Part shown: piece by piece, positions 1 to 10,369 of the stretch
Position numbering within the stretch: position 1 is the first letter of the stretch
How the letters are laid out: the number at the start of each line of letters is the position of its first letter
NCBI GenBank assembly: GCA_013139875.1
Contig: WSZY01000123.1
Coordinates: forward strand, 1 to 11,628
Direction: 5' to 3'
Length of the DNA: 11,628 nucleotides
Origin: Mariprofundaceae bacterium
Lineage (GTDB): Bacteria > Pseudomonadota > Zetaproteobacteria > Mariprofundales > Mariprofundaceae
The notes under the pieces: model-generated
Seen by the model: the letters and a program-made list of their open reading frames with translations, nothing else
What the model was told of the DNA's origin: nothing
Databases searched by the model: none
Made by a program: the position numbers and the translations under genes

Positions 1-1242
1 ACGACTGCCCAGTTCTTCTTCGATACGAAGAAGCTGGTTGTATTTGGCCATACGATCCGAACGGGATACCGATCCGGTCTTGATCTGTCCACAGGAGAGC
101 GCCACAGCAAGGTCAGCAATGGTTGCATCTTCGGTTTCACCCGAACGATGAGACATCATGCAACGGTAGCCCGGATCATGCGCCATATTCACAGCAGCAA
201 CAGTCTCACTCAATGTGCCGATCTGGTTAACCTTAACCAGCAGTGCATTGGCGATATGTTTTTCAATGCCCTCTTTCAGAATGGCAGGATTGGTAACAAA
301 GAGATCATCGCCAACCAGCTGAACCTTGTCGCCAATACGTTCGGTCAACAGTTCCCATCCATCCCAGTCATTTTCATCCAGACCATCTTCAACCGAAACA
401 AGCGGATACTGCCTGCAAAGTGATTCAATCAGGTCCACCATCCCCTCGGCATCCAGTGAACGGTTGCCTTCACCAGCCAGCACATATGAACCATCTCTGT
501 AAAACTCTGATGCAGCTATATCATTGGCCAGAACAACATCACTGCCGGGTTTCAGGCCTGCCTTCTCAATCGCCTCAAGAATGACGGTGAAACCCTCTTC
601 ATTGGAGCCGAGATTCGGAGCAAAGCCCCCCTCATCACCCACAGCGGTTACATGCCCGGCAGCGTGGAGGACCGATTTCAGCGCATGAAACACCTCAGCA
701 CCCATATCCATAGCTTCGGAAAAGCTCGATGCGCCGGCAGGCACAATCATATACTCCTGAAAATCGATACTGTTATCTGCGTGGGAACCGCCATTGATCA
801 CATTCATGCACGGAACAGGCATCAGATTCGCATCATCACCACCCAGATGCTGGAACAGTGGCACCTCATCTTCTGCAGCCTGCGCCTTGGCCACAGCCAT
901 AGAGACGCCCAGAATCGCATTGGCGCCCAGACGCTCCTTGTTTGGCGTTCCGTCCAGTTCGATCAGCAGATGATCAAGGCCACGCTGATCTGCACCGTCC
1001 ATACCCTTTACAGCTTCGGCAATATCCCTGTTCACATGGCCAACGGCCCTGCGCACACCCTTACCACCGAGGCGATCACCACCATCACGCAGCTCAACAG
1101 CTTCACGTTGTCCGGTAGATGCCCCACTTGGAACCGCAGCGCGCCCAAAGGCACCTGACTCAAGTCTTACATCAACTTCCACGGTCGGATTCCCACGGGA
1201 ATCAAAAATCTCACGACCATGTACACTTACAATTTCACTCAT
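1..1242 (-). CDS. eno: Enolase (phosphopyruvate hydratase), 3' end cut by window edge
   Basis: Cytoplasmic glycolytic enzyme that interconverts 2-phosphoglycerate and phosphoenolpyruvate. I read 414 uninterrupted codons from the ATG at 1242 and reach the window edge in the conserved tail ([13 protein letters not shown]), so roughly 10-20 C-terminal residues are missing. The N-terminus [20 protein letters not shown] is typical. Expected catalytic and Mg2+-binding residues are present: E163 (DFQEYMIVP), E204 (VGDEGGFAP), D241 (ANDIAASEF), E285 (SVEDGL), D312 (GDDLFVTN), K337 (LVKVNQIG), SHRSGETED around 364-372, and K388 ([11 protein letters not shown]). All lie about four positions before their E. 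coli equivalents. A good Shine-Dalgarno (AGGAG, complement of 1253-1257) sits 10 nt before the ATG. The AT-rich 57 bp upstream hold a GATAAT (complement of 1275-1280) without a clear -35, and a 10-bp palindrome over the kdsA stop (1293-1302). Probably the third gene of pyrG-kdsA-eno; PEP made here is a KdsA substrate. Confidence 0.98.
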   Translation of the reverse strand, partial: MSEIVSVHGREIFDSRGNPTVEVDVRLESGAFGRAAVPSGASTGQREAVELRDGGDRLGGKGVRRAVGHVNRDIAEAVKGMDGADQRGLDHLLIELDGTPNKERLGANAILGVSMAVAKAQAAEDEVPLFQHLGGDDANLMPVPCMNVINGGSHADNSIDFQEYMIVPAGASSFSEAMDMGAEVFHALKSVLHAAGHVTAVGDEGGFAPNLGSNEEGFTVILEAIEKAGLKPGSDVVLANDIAASEFYRDGSYVLAGEGNRSLDAEGMVDLIESLCRQYPLVSVEDGLDENDWDGWELLTERIGDKVQLVGDDLFVTNPAILKEGIEKHIANALLVKVNQIGTLSETVAAVNMAHDPGYRCMMSHRSGETEDATIADLAVALSCGQIKTGSVSRSDRMAKYNQLLRIEEELGSR

Positions 1243-1299
1243 AATAATATTTCTCCTGCTTACTCACATTAACAATTATCTTTTAAATATCTTAACCGG

Positions 1300-2130
1300 T
1301 TAGAGTGACTTGGCCACTCTGTCCAACTGGCTTAGCTGATTCAGAAGCCCTTCCAGTTCATCCAGCCGCAATGAGTTCGGCCCATCAGACAGTGCCTCAT
1401 CAGGGCTTGGATGCACCTCCATAAACAGCGCCGCTACACCTATGGCAACAGCGGCCCTTGAAAGCCCCGGCACAAATTCGCGGTTGTCACCGGTTGCTCC
1501 ACCCAGCCCACCAGGCTGCTGGACTGAATGGGTTGCATCAAAAACAACCGGAGCACCCGTCCGGGCCATCACCATCAATGAACGGAAATCTGAAACCAGA
1601 TTATTATAGCCAAAACTGGTGCCGCGATCACAGAGCATAATGTCATCATTGCCTGTCGCCCTTGCCTTCTCCAGCACATGCGGCATATCCCAGGGGGCCA
1701 GAAACTGCCCTTTTTTGATATTCACAGGCCTGCCCGCCTTCGCAACCGCCTGAATAAAATCAGTCTGCCTGCACAAAAATGCCGGTGTCTGCAGGATGTC
1801 GGCAACCGCAGCAACAGCTTCGACCTGCTCCGGTGTATGCACATCGGTAATCACCGGCAGACCAAGCTCATCTTTCACCCGCTTCAGGATTCTCAAACCC
1901 TCTTCCATGCCGGGGCCCCGGAAACCATCCACACTTGTTCGATTAGCCTTGTCAAAACTGGATTTAAAGACAAAAGGGACACCACATCGTCCGGCAATGT
2001 CACGAAGTGCCTCTGCCACTTCCAGTGTGAAAGATTCACCCTCAATGACACATGGGCCGGCAAAGAGAACAAACGGCAGATCATTGCCGATCTCAATCTC
2101 CCCAACACTAATGTGATGCATCAACGTCAC
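1300..2130 (-). CDS. kdsA: KDO-8-phosphate synthase (3-deoxy-8-phosphooctulonate synthase), metal-dependent class
   Basis: Condenses PEP with arabinose-5-phosphate to make KDO-8-phosphate, the committed step to KDO for the LPS inner core. The 276-residue TIM-barrel protein matches family length. Conserved blocks include [11 protein letters not shown] (56-66), [10 protein letters not shown] (70-79), ITDVHTP (94-100), RQTDF (121-125), NIKKGQF (137-143) and [14 protein letters not shown] (166-179). Position 27 is Cys in AGPCVIE, where the E. coli enzyme has Asn (GGMNVLES). Together with H201 ([11 protein letters not shown]), E238 (MEVHP) and D249 (LSDGPNSL), this is the ligand set of the metal-dependent class known from Aquifex. 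The first possible start is a GTG at 2130 that directly follows the pyrG TAA, with a weak GGAA 9 nt upstream inside pyrG. An ATG three codons on (2121) has no better ribosome site, so the start is uncertain by three residues. Translational coupling to pyrG is likely. A hairpin in the last codons (1302-1320) has no following T-run, so I do not call a terminator. Confidence 0.97.
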   Translation of the reverse strand: MTLMHHISVGEIEIGNDLPFVLFAGPCVIEGESFTLEVAEALRDIAGRCGVPFVFKSSFDKANRTSVDGFRGPGMEEGLRILKRVKDELGLPVITDVHTPEQVEAVAAVADILQTPAFLCRQTDFIQAVAKAGRPVNIKKGQFLAPWDMPHVLEKARATGNDDIMLCDRGTSFGYNNLVSDFRSLMVMARTGAPVVFDATHSVQQPGGLGGATGDNREFVPGLSRAAVAIGVAALFMEVHPSPDEALSDGPNSLRLDELEGLLNQLSQLDRVAKSL

Positions 2131-3816
<1,686 letters not shown>

Positions 3817-3827
3817 TCATGCATAAA

Positions 3828-3843
3828 AAACAGCTGCCTGTTT
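3828..3843 (-). terminator. Candidate rho-independent terminator downstream of purL
   Basis: Read on the minus strand, AAACAG-GCAG-CTGTTT makes a 6-bp stem with a 4-base loop. The T-run that begins in the distal arm (six T in all) continues past it. The stem is short and only a third GC, so it is a weak candidate. It would separate purL transcription from pyrG. Further upstream, just after the purL stop, longer alternative hairpins (3905-3943) lack a T-run. Confidence 0.35.
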
Positions 3844-3950
3844 CAAACAAATCCACAACCTGATAAAGCTCTTTTTTATAACGTGCTGGAAAGCCACTCA
3901 GAATGGCAGCAAATAGCTGCACGAACACTGCCTGTTCGCTGCCAATTTAG

Positions 3951-6900
3951 TCAGCCCAACCACTTTCTCGCATTGCGGAACATTCGCATCCACGGCCCCT
4001 CTTCACCCCAGCCATCCGGATGCCAGGAGTGCTGCACGGTTCTGAACAGCCGCTCCGGATGCGGCATCATGATGGTAAAGCGTCCATCATCGCTGGTCAC
4101 ACCTGTTATCCCGTCCGGCGAACCATTCGGATTATAGGGATATTGATTTGCAGCTTTGCCATCCGGGCCAAGATAACGCAGTGCAATTCTGGCCCGGGAG
4201 CGATCATCGGCATGACTGAATTTCGCCTGCCCCTCACCATGAGCCACAACCAGTGGCATCTTCGAGCCCTCCATGCCATTCATGAAAATGGATGGTGATT
4301 CAAGCACTTCCACCATTAGAAGCCGCGCCTCAAACTGCTCGGAACGATTACGGACAAACTGCGGCCAGTGGGCAGCGCCGGGAATAATATCTTTCAATCC
4401 GCTCATCATCTGGCATCCATTACAGACACCAAGTGCAAAACTCTCACTGCGGCCAAAGAACGCCTCAAACTGATCCCGTGCCCGATCATTAAACCGGATT
4501 GAGCTGGCCCAGCCGCGACCTGCGCCAAGCACATCACCAAAGGAGAATCCTCCACAGGCTACAAGGCCCTGAAACTCATCCAGAGCATGGCGCCCCTCAA
4601 TAATATCGGACATGTGAACATCAACACTGGCAAACCCTGCCCTGTCGAAAGCTGCCGCCATTTCAACCTGACCATTCACACCCTGCTCCCGAAGTATGGC
4701 CATTTTCGGCCGGTTGCTGTTGATAAATGGTGTCGTAATATTTTCAGCCGGATCAAATGTCAGCTCGGCAGAGAGGCCACGATCTTCCCGGTTGGCAAGG
4801 GCATCAAACGCCTCCCCTGCACACTCCGGATTGTCACGCAGTGACTGTATGCGGAAGCTCGTTTCGCTCCACACCTGCTGGAGTTCAAACAGATCCTCAT
4901 CAATGACCCGTCTCTGCTGACAGCAACAGATAATGCGCTGATCCTCATTCAATTCACCAACAAAATGACTGATATGCCCAAGGCCTTCGGCAGCCAGATG
5001 TGCCAGCACTTTTTCACGATCTCCCCTGCGTACCTGAATCACTGCGCCCAGCTCTTCGGCAAACAGAGCCCCTGCCTCATCCTCACCCAGTGCATCAAGA
5101 TGCAGGGAAACGCCTACCCGGCCTGCGAAAGCCATTTCAGATATGGTTACAAAAAGGCCACCATCAGAACGATCGTGGTAAGCAAGCAGGAGCCCTTCGG
5201 CATTCAGCCTCTGAATTCCATGAAAGAACGATCTGAATAGCTCCGGGCTGTCCAGATCAGGCGCCTCTTCACCCGTTTTACCATAAACCTGAGCCAGGGC
5301 TGAACCGCCAAGGCGATGCTTCCCCTCACCCAGATCGATTAGGATCAGGTCTGTTTCACCCTGATCACTGCAGAGCTGTGGCGTCACTGTTCTGCGGACA
5401 TCATCCACCGGAGCAAAAGCCGAGATGATCAGCGAGAGTGGTGAGAACATTTCACAGCTCCCCTCCTCCTCTTCCCAGAAACTCTTCATGGAGAGGGAGT
5501 CCTTACCCACCGGAATAGAGATCCCCAGTTCGGGGCAGAGCTCCATGCCAACAGCTTTCACTGTATCGTAGAGAAGCGCATCTTCGCCCTCATGACCGCA
5601 CGCAGCCATCCAGTTGGCAGAGAGTTTTACATCTCCAAGCTTCCCGATCGAAGCTGCAGCAATATTGGTCAATGCTTCACCGACAGCCATACGCCCGGAT
5701 GCAGCCGCATCAAGCACCGCCACCGGCGTGCGTTCACCCATACTCATCGCTTCACCGCTGTAGCCCTCAAAATCGGTTGAGGTGACCGCAACATCTGCCA
5801 CGGGAACCTGCCATGGGCCAACCATCTGATCCCGGGTTACAAGGCCGGTGATGGAACGGTCAGCAATGGTGATAAGAAACTCTTTACTGGCCACAGCAGG
5901 AAGCCGAAGCACACGTTTGGCAGCCTCAACCAGATCAATAGCAGCAGCATCCAGCGGCTCTGATCTTGGCGCTACGTGCCCGACTCTGCGGGTCATCTTC
6001 GGTGCTTTGCCAAGCAACACTTCAAGCGGCAGATCAACCGGCCTGTTGGAGAATTCAGGATCGTTAACCGTCAGATGTCCATCATCAGTGGCCTCACCCA
6101 GAACGGCAAAGAGGCAGCGTTCACGCTCACAGAGAGCGGCAAACCGATCACGGCTCTCCGGTGCGATTGCCAGCACATAACGCTCCTGTGCCTCATTGCA
6201 CCAGATCTGCATCGGGCTCATGCCCGGCTCCATATTATGTATAGCGCGCAGATCCAGCCAGCCGCCACGACCGGCATCATGAACCAGTTCCGGCACAGCA
6301 TTGGAGAGTCCTCCCGCTCCAATGTCATGAATAAAGAGAATCGGATTCTCATCACCCATCTGCCAGCAGCGATCCAGCACCTCCTGGCATCGGCGCTCCA
6401 TCTCCGGATTGCCTCGCTGAACAGAGTCGAAGTCCAAAGACTCTGCATTGGAGCCGGTATCCATGCTCGATGCCGCACCACCACCGAGGCCGATCAGCAT
6501 GGCAGGTCCACCCAGTTGAATAATCAGCGAACCCGCCGGGACTTCACATTTATGGACATGGCGGGCATCAATATTCCCCACACCACCGGCCAGCATGATC
6601 GGCTTATGATAGCCGCGAAGGTCACCCTCAACCTGTTGCTCATAGGTACGGAAATAGCCGCAGATGTTGGGGCGTCCGAATTCGTTATTAAATGCCGCTG
6701 CACCGATCGGGCCATCAATCATGATATCCAGCGCCGATGCAATGCGTTCGGGCTTGCCGAACTCCTCTTCCCACGGCTGCTCGAAGCCCGGAATCTTCAG
6801 GTTGGAGACAGAGAAGCCGCACAAACCCGCCTTGGGCTTGGAGCCGATGCCGGTTGCCCCCTCATCCCGGATTTCACCACCTGAACCGGTTGCTGCACCG

Positions 6901-7831
6901 GCAAATGGAGAGATGGCTGTCGGATGGTTGTGTGTCTCCACCTTCATCAGAATATGGGTTGTGTCATCATGGACTCTGTAGTTGCCATCCGCATCGGGGT
7001 AGAAGCGTTTTGACTCCCCGCCCTCGATTACTGAAGAGTTGTCCGAGTAGGCAACAAGTGTTCCCTCAGGGTTTGTCTCATGGGTGTTCCGGATCATCGA
7101 AAAGAGTGAACGCCCCATTATTTCACCATCAATCACCCAGTCAGCATTGAAAATCTTATGACGGCAGTGCTCGGAGTTTGCCTGCGCAAACATCATCAGT
7201 TCAGCATCGGTTGGATTGCGTTCCATGCGCGTAAAGTTATCAAACAGGTAGTCGACCTCATCATCAGAGAGCGCCATCCCCAGCTCAGTATTGGCGTTTT
7301 CCAGTGCCCCATGGCCGCCACCGATCACATCCACGCTGACCAGTGGCTGCGGCTGATGATGCAAAAAGAGTTTTTCCAGCTCGCTGGTGCAGTGCAGACT
7401 GATTCGGTCATCCGGTCACAGATCAGTGAACCGATCAGGGCATGACTGTCAGCCGTCAGACCGCTAATCCGGTATGCAACAGCACGCTCAATCCTGATCA
7501 GGCCTGCCAGTCCACAAAGGCCTGCAATATCAGTTGCCTTGGATGACCAGGGTGAGATGGTTCCAACACGGGGAGTGACAAAAAAGAGATCATCGGAAGT
7601 TTCAGCATCCAGAGGTGTTGGTGCATCACCCAGAATCGTCGCCAGCTTCTCGCTCTCCGAAGCCGCCCAACTGCTCTCCACCTCAGCCATGTAAACAAAG
7701 CGGGCATCGATATCCCCGGCATGGATACCTTGTGCGGCAAACGTATCAAGCAGCTTCTGCTTGCGAAAACCGGAGAGCGCGGATGCACCCTGAAGAGTAA
7801 CGAGTCGGGAATCTGAAGAGGCTGAAGACAT
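3951..7831 (-). CDS. purL: Phosphoribosylformylglycinamidine synthase (FGAM synthase), frameshifted
   Basis: Fourth step of de novo purine synthesis: FGAR + glutamine + ATP to FGAM. The ATG at 7831 has an AGGA 7 nt upstream. The first frame encodes the N-terminal PurS-like domain ([33 protein letters not shown]) but loses homology after DRMTESV and stops at 7325. The downstream frame is open from 7415 to the TGA at 3951 and resumes with [14 protein letters not shown]. Joining them with one added base near 7397 gives 1293 residues, against 1295 in E. coli, with no gap in the join. The rest is intact: [52 protein letters not shown], the second synthetase half ([36 protein letters not shown]), and the glutaminase with C1137 (GVCNGCQMM) and H1258/E1260 ([10 protein letters not shown]). 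Either a sequencing or assembly error or a recent one-base deletion; no slippery heptamer lies where the shift must occur. I see no convincing promoter in the 197 bp upstream, whose other notable element is the rpsT terminator. Confidence 0.93.
7381..7415 (-). other. purL: Frameshift junction inside purL
   Basis: The shift must lie here. Above it, the downstream frame meets a stop (complement of 7416-7418); below it, only the downstream frame matches PurL ([11 protein letters not shown]). The best join is at 7397, where GTC (Val145) is followed by CTG sharing its C, as if one C of a CC pair had been lost. The restored [18 protein letters not shown] matches E. coli ETVFFALDDAEQLFAHHQ position for position in length. 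Confidence 0.85.
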
Positions 7832-7965
7832 GTGTGTATCCTAGTGGCTGAAAACTGGAAACCAAGCGGAAGATGGTATCATTTGATTCCCGTCAATCCA
7901 GCAGAGAGTCCAATTGCTTTTCCCGATCCAGTTCAGCTCCCATCAATTCGTATCAAACAGACAAA

Positions 7966-8002
7966 AAAAGGCCCGCCGTGTCAGAGACAGGGCAGGCCTT
8001 TT
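7966..8002 (-). terminator. Rho-independent terminator of rpsT
   Basis: Read on the minus strand, AAAAGGCCTGCC pairs with GGCGGGCCTTTT over 12 bp. One U-G wobble would be a C-A mismatch on the other strand, which supports minus-strand function. The 13-base interior can form a small extra stem (TGTC/GACA), and the 3' arm runs on into a T-tract (seven T in all). It starts about 27 bp after the rpsT stop and insulates purL from rpsT. Confidence 0.9.
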
Positions 8003-8028
8003 AAACTTAAACAGTCAGATCAGATCGA

Positions 8029-8292
8029 TCAGGACATCGCCTTTACGTGAGCATTCAGACGTGAAACACGGCGGGAAGCCTGCAATGGGTGAATCATGCG
8101 TCTGCGGCCAGCGCGTGCAAGCAGGGATGTTGCGCCCTTCAGTGCTTCGTTAGCTGCGGCCTTGTCGCCTGCTGCAATTGCAGTGTGAACTGCCTTGATT
8201 GCAGTGCGCATGGTTGATTTCTGAGCACGGTGCTGCTGACGGATCTTCTCGTCCTGACGGGCGCGCTTTAATGCAGATGCGTGATTTGCCAC
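8029..8292 (-). CDS. rpsT: 30S ribosomal protein S20
   Basis: Small basic protein that binds the 16S rRNA 5' domain and the 3' minor domain (helix 44) during 30S assembly. The 87 residues are the usual length, starting MANHASALKRARQDEKIRQQHRAQKS and rich in Lys, Arg and Ala; the C-terminal part (KGATSLLARAGRRRMIHPLQASRRVSRLNAHV) is typical. The start codon is GTG at 8292, with AAGGAG (complement of 8302-8307) 9 nt upstream and a second AGGA closer in. The gene is monocistronic in layout, with its own promoter (8354-8381) and a strong terminator (7966-8002). In E. coli, S20 represses its own translation and the gene uses a UUG start; here the non-ATG start and a hairpin over the Shine-Dalgarno (8304-8316) suggest comparable control. 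Confidence 0.97.
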   Translation of the reverse strand: MANHASALKRARQDEKIRQQHRAQKSTMRTAIKAVHTAIAAGDKAAANEALKGATSLLARAGRRRMIHPLQASRRVSRLNAHVKAMS

Positions 8293-8303
8293 TCTTTCCT
8301 ACT

Positions 8304-8339
8304 CCTTGAACCAAGGCTCTATTACCCGGCCCATGCCTT
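8304..8339 (-). promoter_or_regulatory. rpsT leader with two mutually exclusive hairpins, one covering the ribosome site
   Basis: In the minus-strand mRNA, CCUUG-GUU-CAAGG (8316-8304) forms a 5-bp hairpin that buries four bases of the AAGGAG Shine-Dalgarno. The same CCUU can instead pair in AAGGC (8339-8335) with GCCUU (8317-8313), leaving the ribosome site free. The stems are visible in the sequence; the switching role is inferred from the known autoregulation of S20 in E. coli. Confidence 0.4.
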
Positions 8340-8353
8340 AAAATGAGCGGCGA

Positions 8354-8381
8354 ACCATACGCAAAGCGCACCCTCTGTCAA
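8354..8381 (-). promoter_or_regulatory. Sigma70-type promoter of rpsT
   Basis: On the minus strand there is a perfect -35 TTGACA (8381-8376), a 16-bp spacer and a -10 TATGGT (8359-8354). This predicts a transcript start near 8347 and a leader of about 55 nt before the rpsT GTG. It is the best promoter match in the window. Confidence 0.75.
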
Positions 8382-8418
8382 CTCATATTGCCACCTGTAA
8401 TGCTTCATGATCTGCAAC

Positions 8419-8448
8419 TTGCCGCCAGTGTCAGAAAGGGGCTAAGAT
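8419..8448 (+). promoter_or_regulatory. Candidate promoter of the antiporter gene
   Basis: TTGCCG (8419-8424), an 18-bp spacer and TAAGAT (8443-8448) give a moderate sigma70-type match, with a predicted start near 8455. It is divergent from the rpsT promoter and about 40 bp from it. The inverted repeat at 8447-8463 would cover the start site. Confidence 0.4.
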
Positions 8449-8463
8449 ATGCATCATGCATAT
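8447..8463. repeat. Perfect 8-1-8 inverted repeat, candidate operator
   Basis: ATATGCAT-C-ATGCATAT is a perfect palindrome with a single central base. It overlaps the end of the candidate -10 and the predicted start site of the antiporter transcript, a geometry typical of repressor sites. AT-rich composition raises the chance of coincidence, and I recognise no specific regulator. Confidence 0.5.
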
Positions 8464-8485
8464 GAAAAGAGGCATCTCAGCCTAG
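8456..8485 (+). other. Tiny upstream reading frame (MHMKRGISA) abutting the antiporter start
   Basis: Nine codons from an ATG at 8456 (a second in-frame ATG is at 8462) end in a TAG that directly precedes the antiporter ATG, in the same frame. A GGGG run at 8437-8440 could serve as a distant ribosome site. The antiporter ATG itself has only AAGAGG 13 nt upstream, longer than usual, so initiation by coupling to this frame is conceivable. Translation of so short a frame is unproven. Confidence 0.25.
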
Positions 8486-10351
8486 ATGGAAATCACTGAA
8501 AATCCGACCAGTGTATTTGTAATCGCAGTACTTGTTGCTGTTGTATGCCAGATAGCCTCCTCAAAAATAAAGTTTCCACCTATCTTTCTCTGGCTGCTGG
8601 CGGGCATGGTGCTTGGCCCCTACGGCATACACATGCTCCACCCTGAGACGGTTCGACCAGCCCTCCACACACTGATTGAGCTTGGCCTTGCCGTCATTCT
8701 GTTTGAAGGAGGACTGAATCTTAATCTGAAGTCCCTGAAAGAGCATGGCTGGGTCGTCGGAAGGTTGCTGACGTTCGGTCCTCTGCTAACCATCGTTATC
8801 GGTGGCGCCGCTGCACACTTCCTGACAGGCATAAGTTGGCCGCTATCACTCCTCTTTGGTGCTCTGATTGCTGTGGGCGGGCCAACCGTCATCACTCCGA
8901 TTCTACGGCAGGTTCGCCTGGATCGTGGGGTTGCCCATATCCTGAGCAGTGAAGCCATGCTGGTGGATGCAGTAGGTGCCATTTTAGCGATTGTCATGCT
9001 ACAGCTTATTCTGGTGCCGGATCCAACAGCCCTGAGCACGATCCAGACAGTGGTCATAAAGTTTTCAGTCGGCACAGCTTTTGGCCTTGCAGGCGGCTGG
9101 CTGCTTTCCCGAATTCTGAAAAGCAGCATCATTGATGACATTGAAGCACGCACTGTATTCACCCTTGCCGCAGTATGGGGGCTTTTCCTTCTTGCCGATG
9201 GCATTAGTTCACAAACCGGGCTTCTGGCTGTGCTGGTTGCAGGCGCCACGATACAAAAAATGGAACTGCCCGACATTCAGCGCCTCCGTCACTTCAAAGG
9301 CAGCCTCTCTATTCTTCTGATCTCGGTTCTATTTGTGCTTCTGGCCGCCAACCTGAACCTTGGCATTGTCAAAGCACACCTCTGGGAAGGGCTTGTGATA
9401 TTCCTGATTCTGGCACTGATAGCCCGGCCACTAAGCACATGGCTTGCCACCATCGGATCAGAACTGACGACTCCACAGGTATGGTTTCTGGCCGGCATGG
9501 CACCCCGGGGAGTGGTCGCGGCAGGCATTACATCACTGTTTGTGATCATTCTGATCGAAGCAGGCTATCAGGAGGCGGAAATCCTGCTTGCGCTTGTTTA
9601 TATCATCATCATCGCATCTGTATTTGTTTACAGCTTTCTGGCATCTCCTCTGGCTCAATGGTTGAATGTTACGGGCCGGGATGAGCGCTCTGTACTGATT
9701 GTCGGTGGTGGGCAGATGGGCGCTGAACTGGGACGCGTACTGGCTGAAGAGCGTGAAGTCCGTTTCCTGGATCTCAACACTGAAGTTGTTAACAATCTTA
9801 AACGTGCCAATTTCCAGGCAGTATGTGGCAATGCACTTGATCCTATCTATATGGAGATTCTGCATACCGAAGAAGTTAGTGCCGTGCTGGCCATGACCGG
9901 CTCATCCGACCACAATCTGCTGATTGCCAGCCTGGCTCAGGAGACCTTCCATGTTGCCGAGGTCTACATCGCCCTTCAGGAGGGTGATGAAATCAAACAT
10001 GCCAGCATGATTCGCCGGATTCAGGCCAAACGCCTTTTTGCCAAGCCCTACACCTTCTCCTACTGGCATGATCAGGCTCTGAGAAAGCGGCTGATGCACG
10101 AAATTCGAATTATTGAAGATGAGTCTGAACTGATCGGGCATAGAATGGCAGATGCAAGAATCTCCCATGGTATTCAGCCACTGGCTGTCTGCCGCAACGA
10201 TCAGATGCTGATCCCTCATGATGATCTGATCTTTGAGGCCGGTGATGAAATCTCACTGCTTCTGAGACCTGAACGGATTCAGGAGGGGCAGGCACTCATT
10301 CTTCCTCCGGCTTCCGACCACAGTATGATCATCACAAAAAAAACTGCCTGA
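8486..10351 (+). CDS. CPA1/NhaP-type cation:proton antiporter with C-terminal TrkA (RCK) domain
   Basis: Inner-membrane secondary transporter expected to exchange Na+ or K+ for protons. The 621 residues fall in two parts. Residues 8-395 are very hydrophobic with about 11-13 membrane segments. Family marks there are ILFEGGLNLN (71-80), GGPTVITPILR (131-141), SSEAMLVDAVGA (154-165, with D161 the likely ion-binding Asp) and APRGVVAAG (339-347, conserved Arg 341). Residues 400-525 are a TrkA-N/RCK Rossmann domain with GGGQMG (407-412) and acidic D429 at the end of the second strand, suggesting NAD(H) or related nucleotide binding. Residues about 540-600 resemble TrkA-C (ESELIGHRMADARISHGIQPLAV, then FEAGDEISLLL). 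In NHE-type relatives the ion-site Asp follows Asn; here it follows Val 160. The cytoplasmic part probably gates transport by nucleotide or ligand. K+ versus Na+ specificity cannot be told. First gene of a likely three-gene transcript; gluQ starts 18 bp after its stop. Confidence 0.93.
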   Translation: MEITENPTSVFVIAVLVAVVCQIASSKIKFPPIFLWLLAGMVLGPYGIHMLHPETVRPALHTLIELGLAVILFEGGLNLNLKSLKEHGWVVGRLLTFGPLLTIVIGGAAAHFLTGISWPLSLLFGALIAVGGPTVITPILRQVRLDRGVAHILSSEAMLVDAVGAILAIVMLQLILVPDPTALSTIQTVVIKFSVGTAFGLAGGWLLSRILKSSIIDDIEARTVFTLAAVWGLFLLADGISSQTGLLAVLVAGATIQKMELPDIQRLRHFKGSLSILLISVLFVLLAANLNLGIVKAHLWEGLVIFLILALIARPLSTWLATIGSELTTPQVWFLAGMAPRGVVAAGITSLFVIILIEAGYQEAEILLALVYIIIIASVFVYSFLASPLAQWLNVTGRDERSVLIVGGGQMGAELGRVLAEEREVRFLDLNTEVVNNLKRANFQAVCGNALDPIYMEILHTEEVSAVLAMTGSSDHNLLIASLAQETFHVAEVYIALQEGDEIKHASMIRRIQAKRLFAKPYTFSYWHDQALRKRLMHEIRIIEDESELIGHRMADARISHGIQPLAVCRNDQMLIPHDDLIFEAGDEISLLLRPERIQEGQALILPPASDHSMIITKKTA

Positions 10352-10369
10352 CTGGGGCCTGTTAACAGA

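Noticed and set aside
652..1158. A 168-codon plus-strand frame opposite eno
   Set aside because: Antisense shadow of enolase, which is conserved residue by residue on the minus strand.
1302..1320. Hairpin AGAGTG/CACTCT at the kdsA end as a terminator
   Set aside because: On the minus strand no T-run follows it, and eno begins 57 bp on in the expected operon order.
5976..6884. A 302-codon open frame on the plus strand opposite purL
   Set aside because: It is an antisense shadow of a highly conserved PurL segment, has no recognisable domain and no ribosome site that stands out.
7362..7380. A-run (GGAAAAAC) and T-run (CTTTTTG) near the purL break as programmed frameshift sites
   Set aside because: Both lie after the point where homology has already moved to the new frame (SELEK), and neither is a proper X XXY YYZ slippery heptamer in the starting frame.
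7832..7960. Possible purL promoter using TTGACG at 7896-7891 (minus strand)
   Set aside because: No acceptable -10 lies 15-19 bp downstream of it, so I did not list it.
8620..9276. A 218-codon open frame on the minus strand inside the antiporter gene
   Set aside because: Its Ser/Arg/Pro-rich product is what antisense reading of hydrophobic membrane codons gives; no independent signal.
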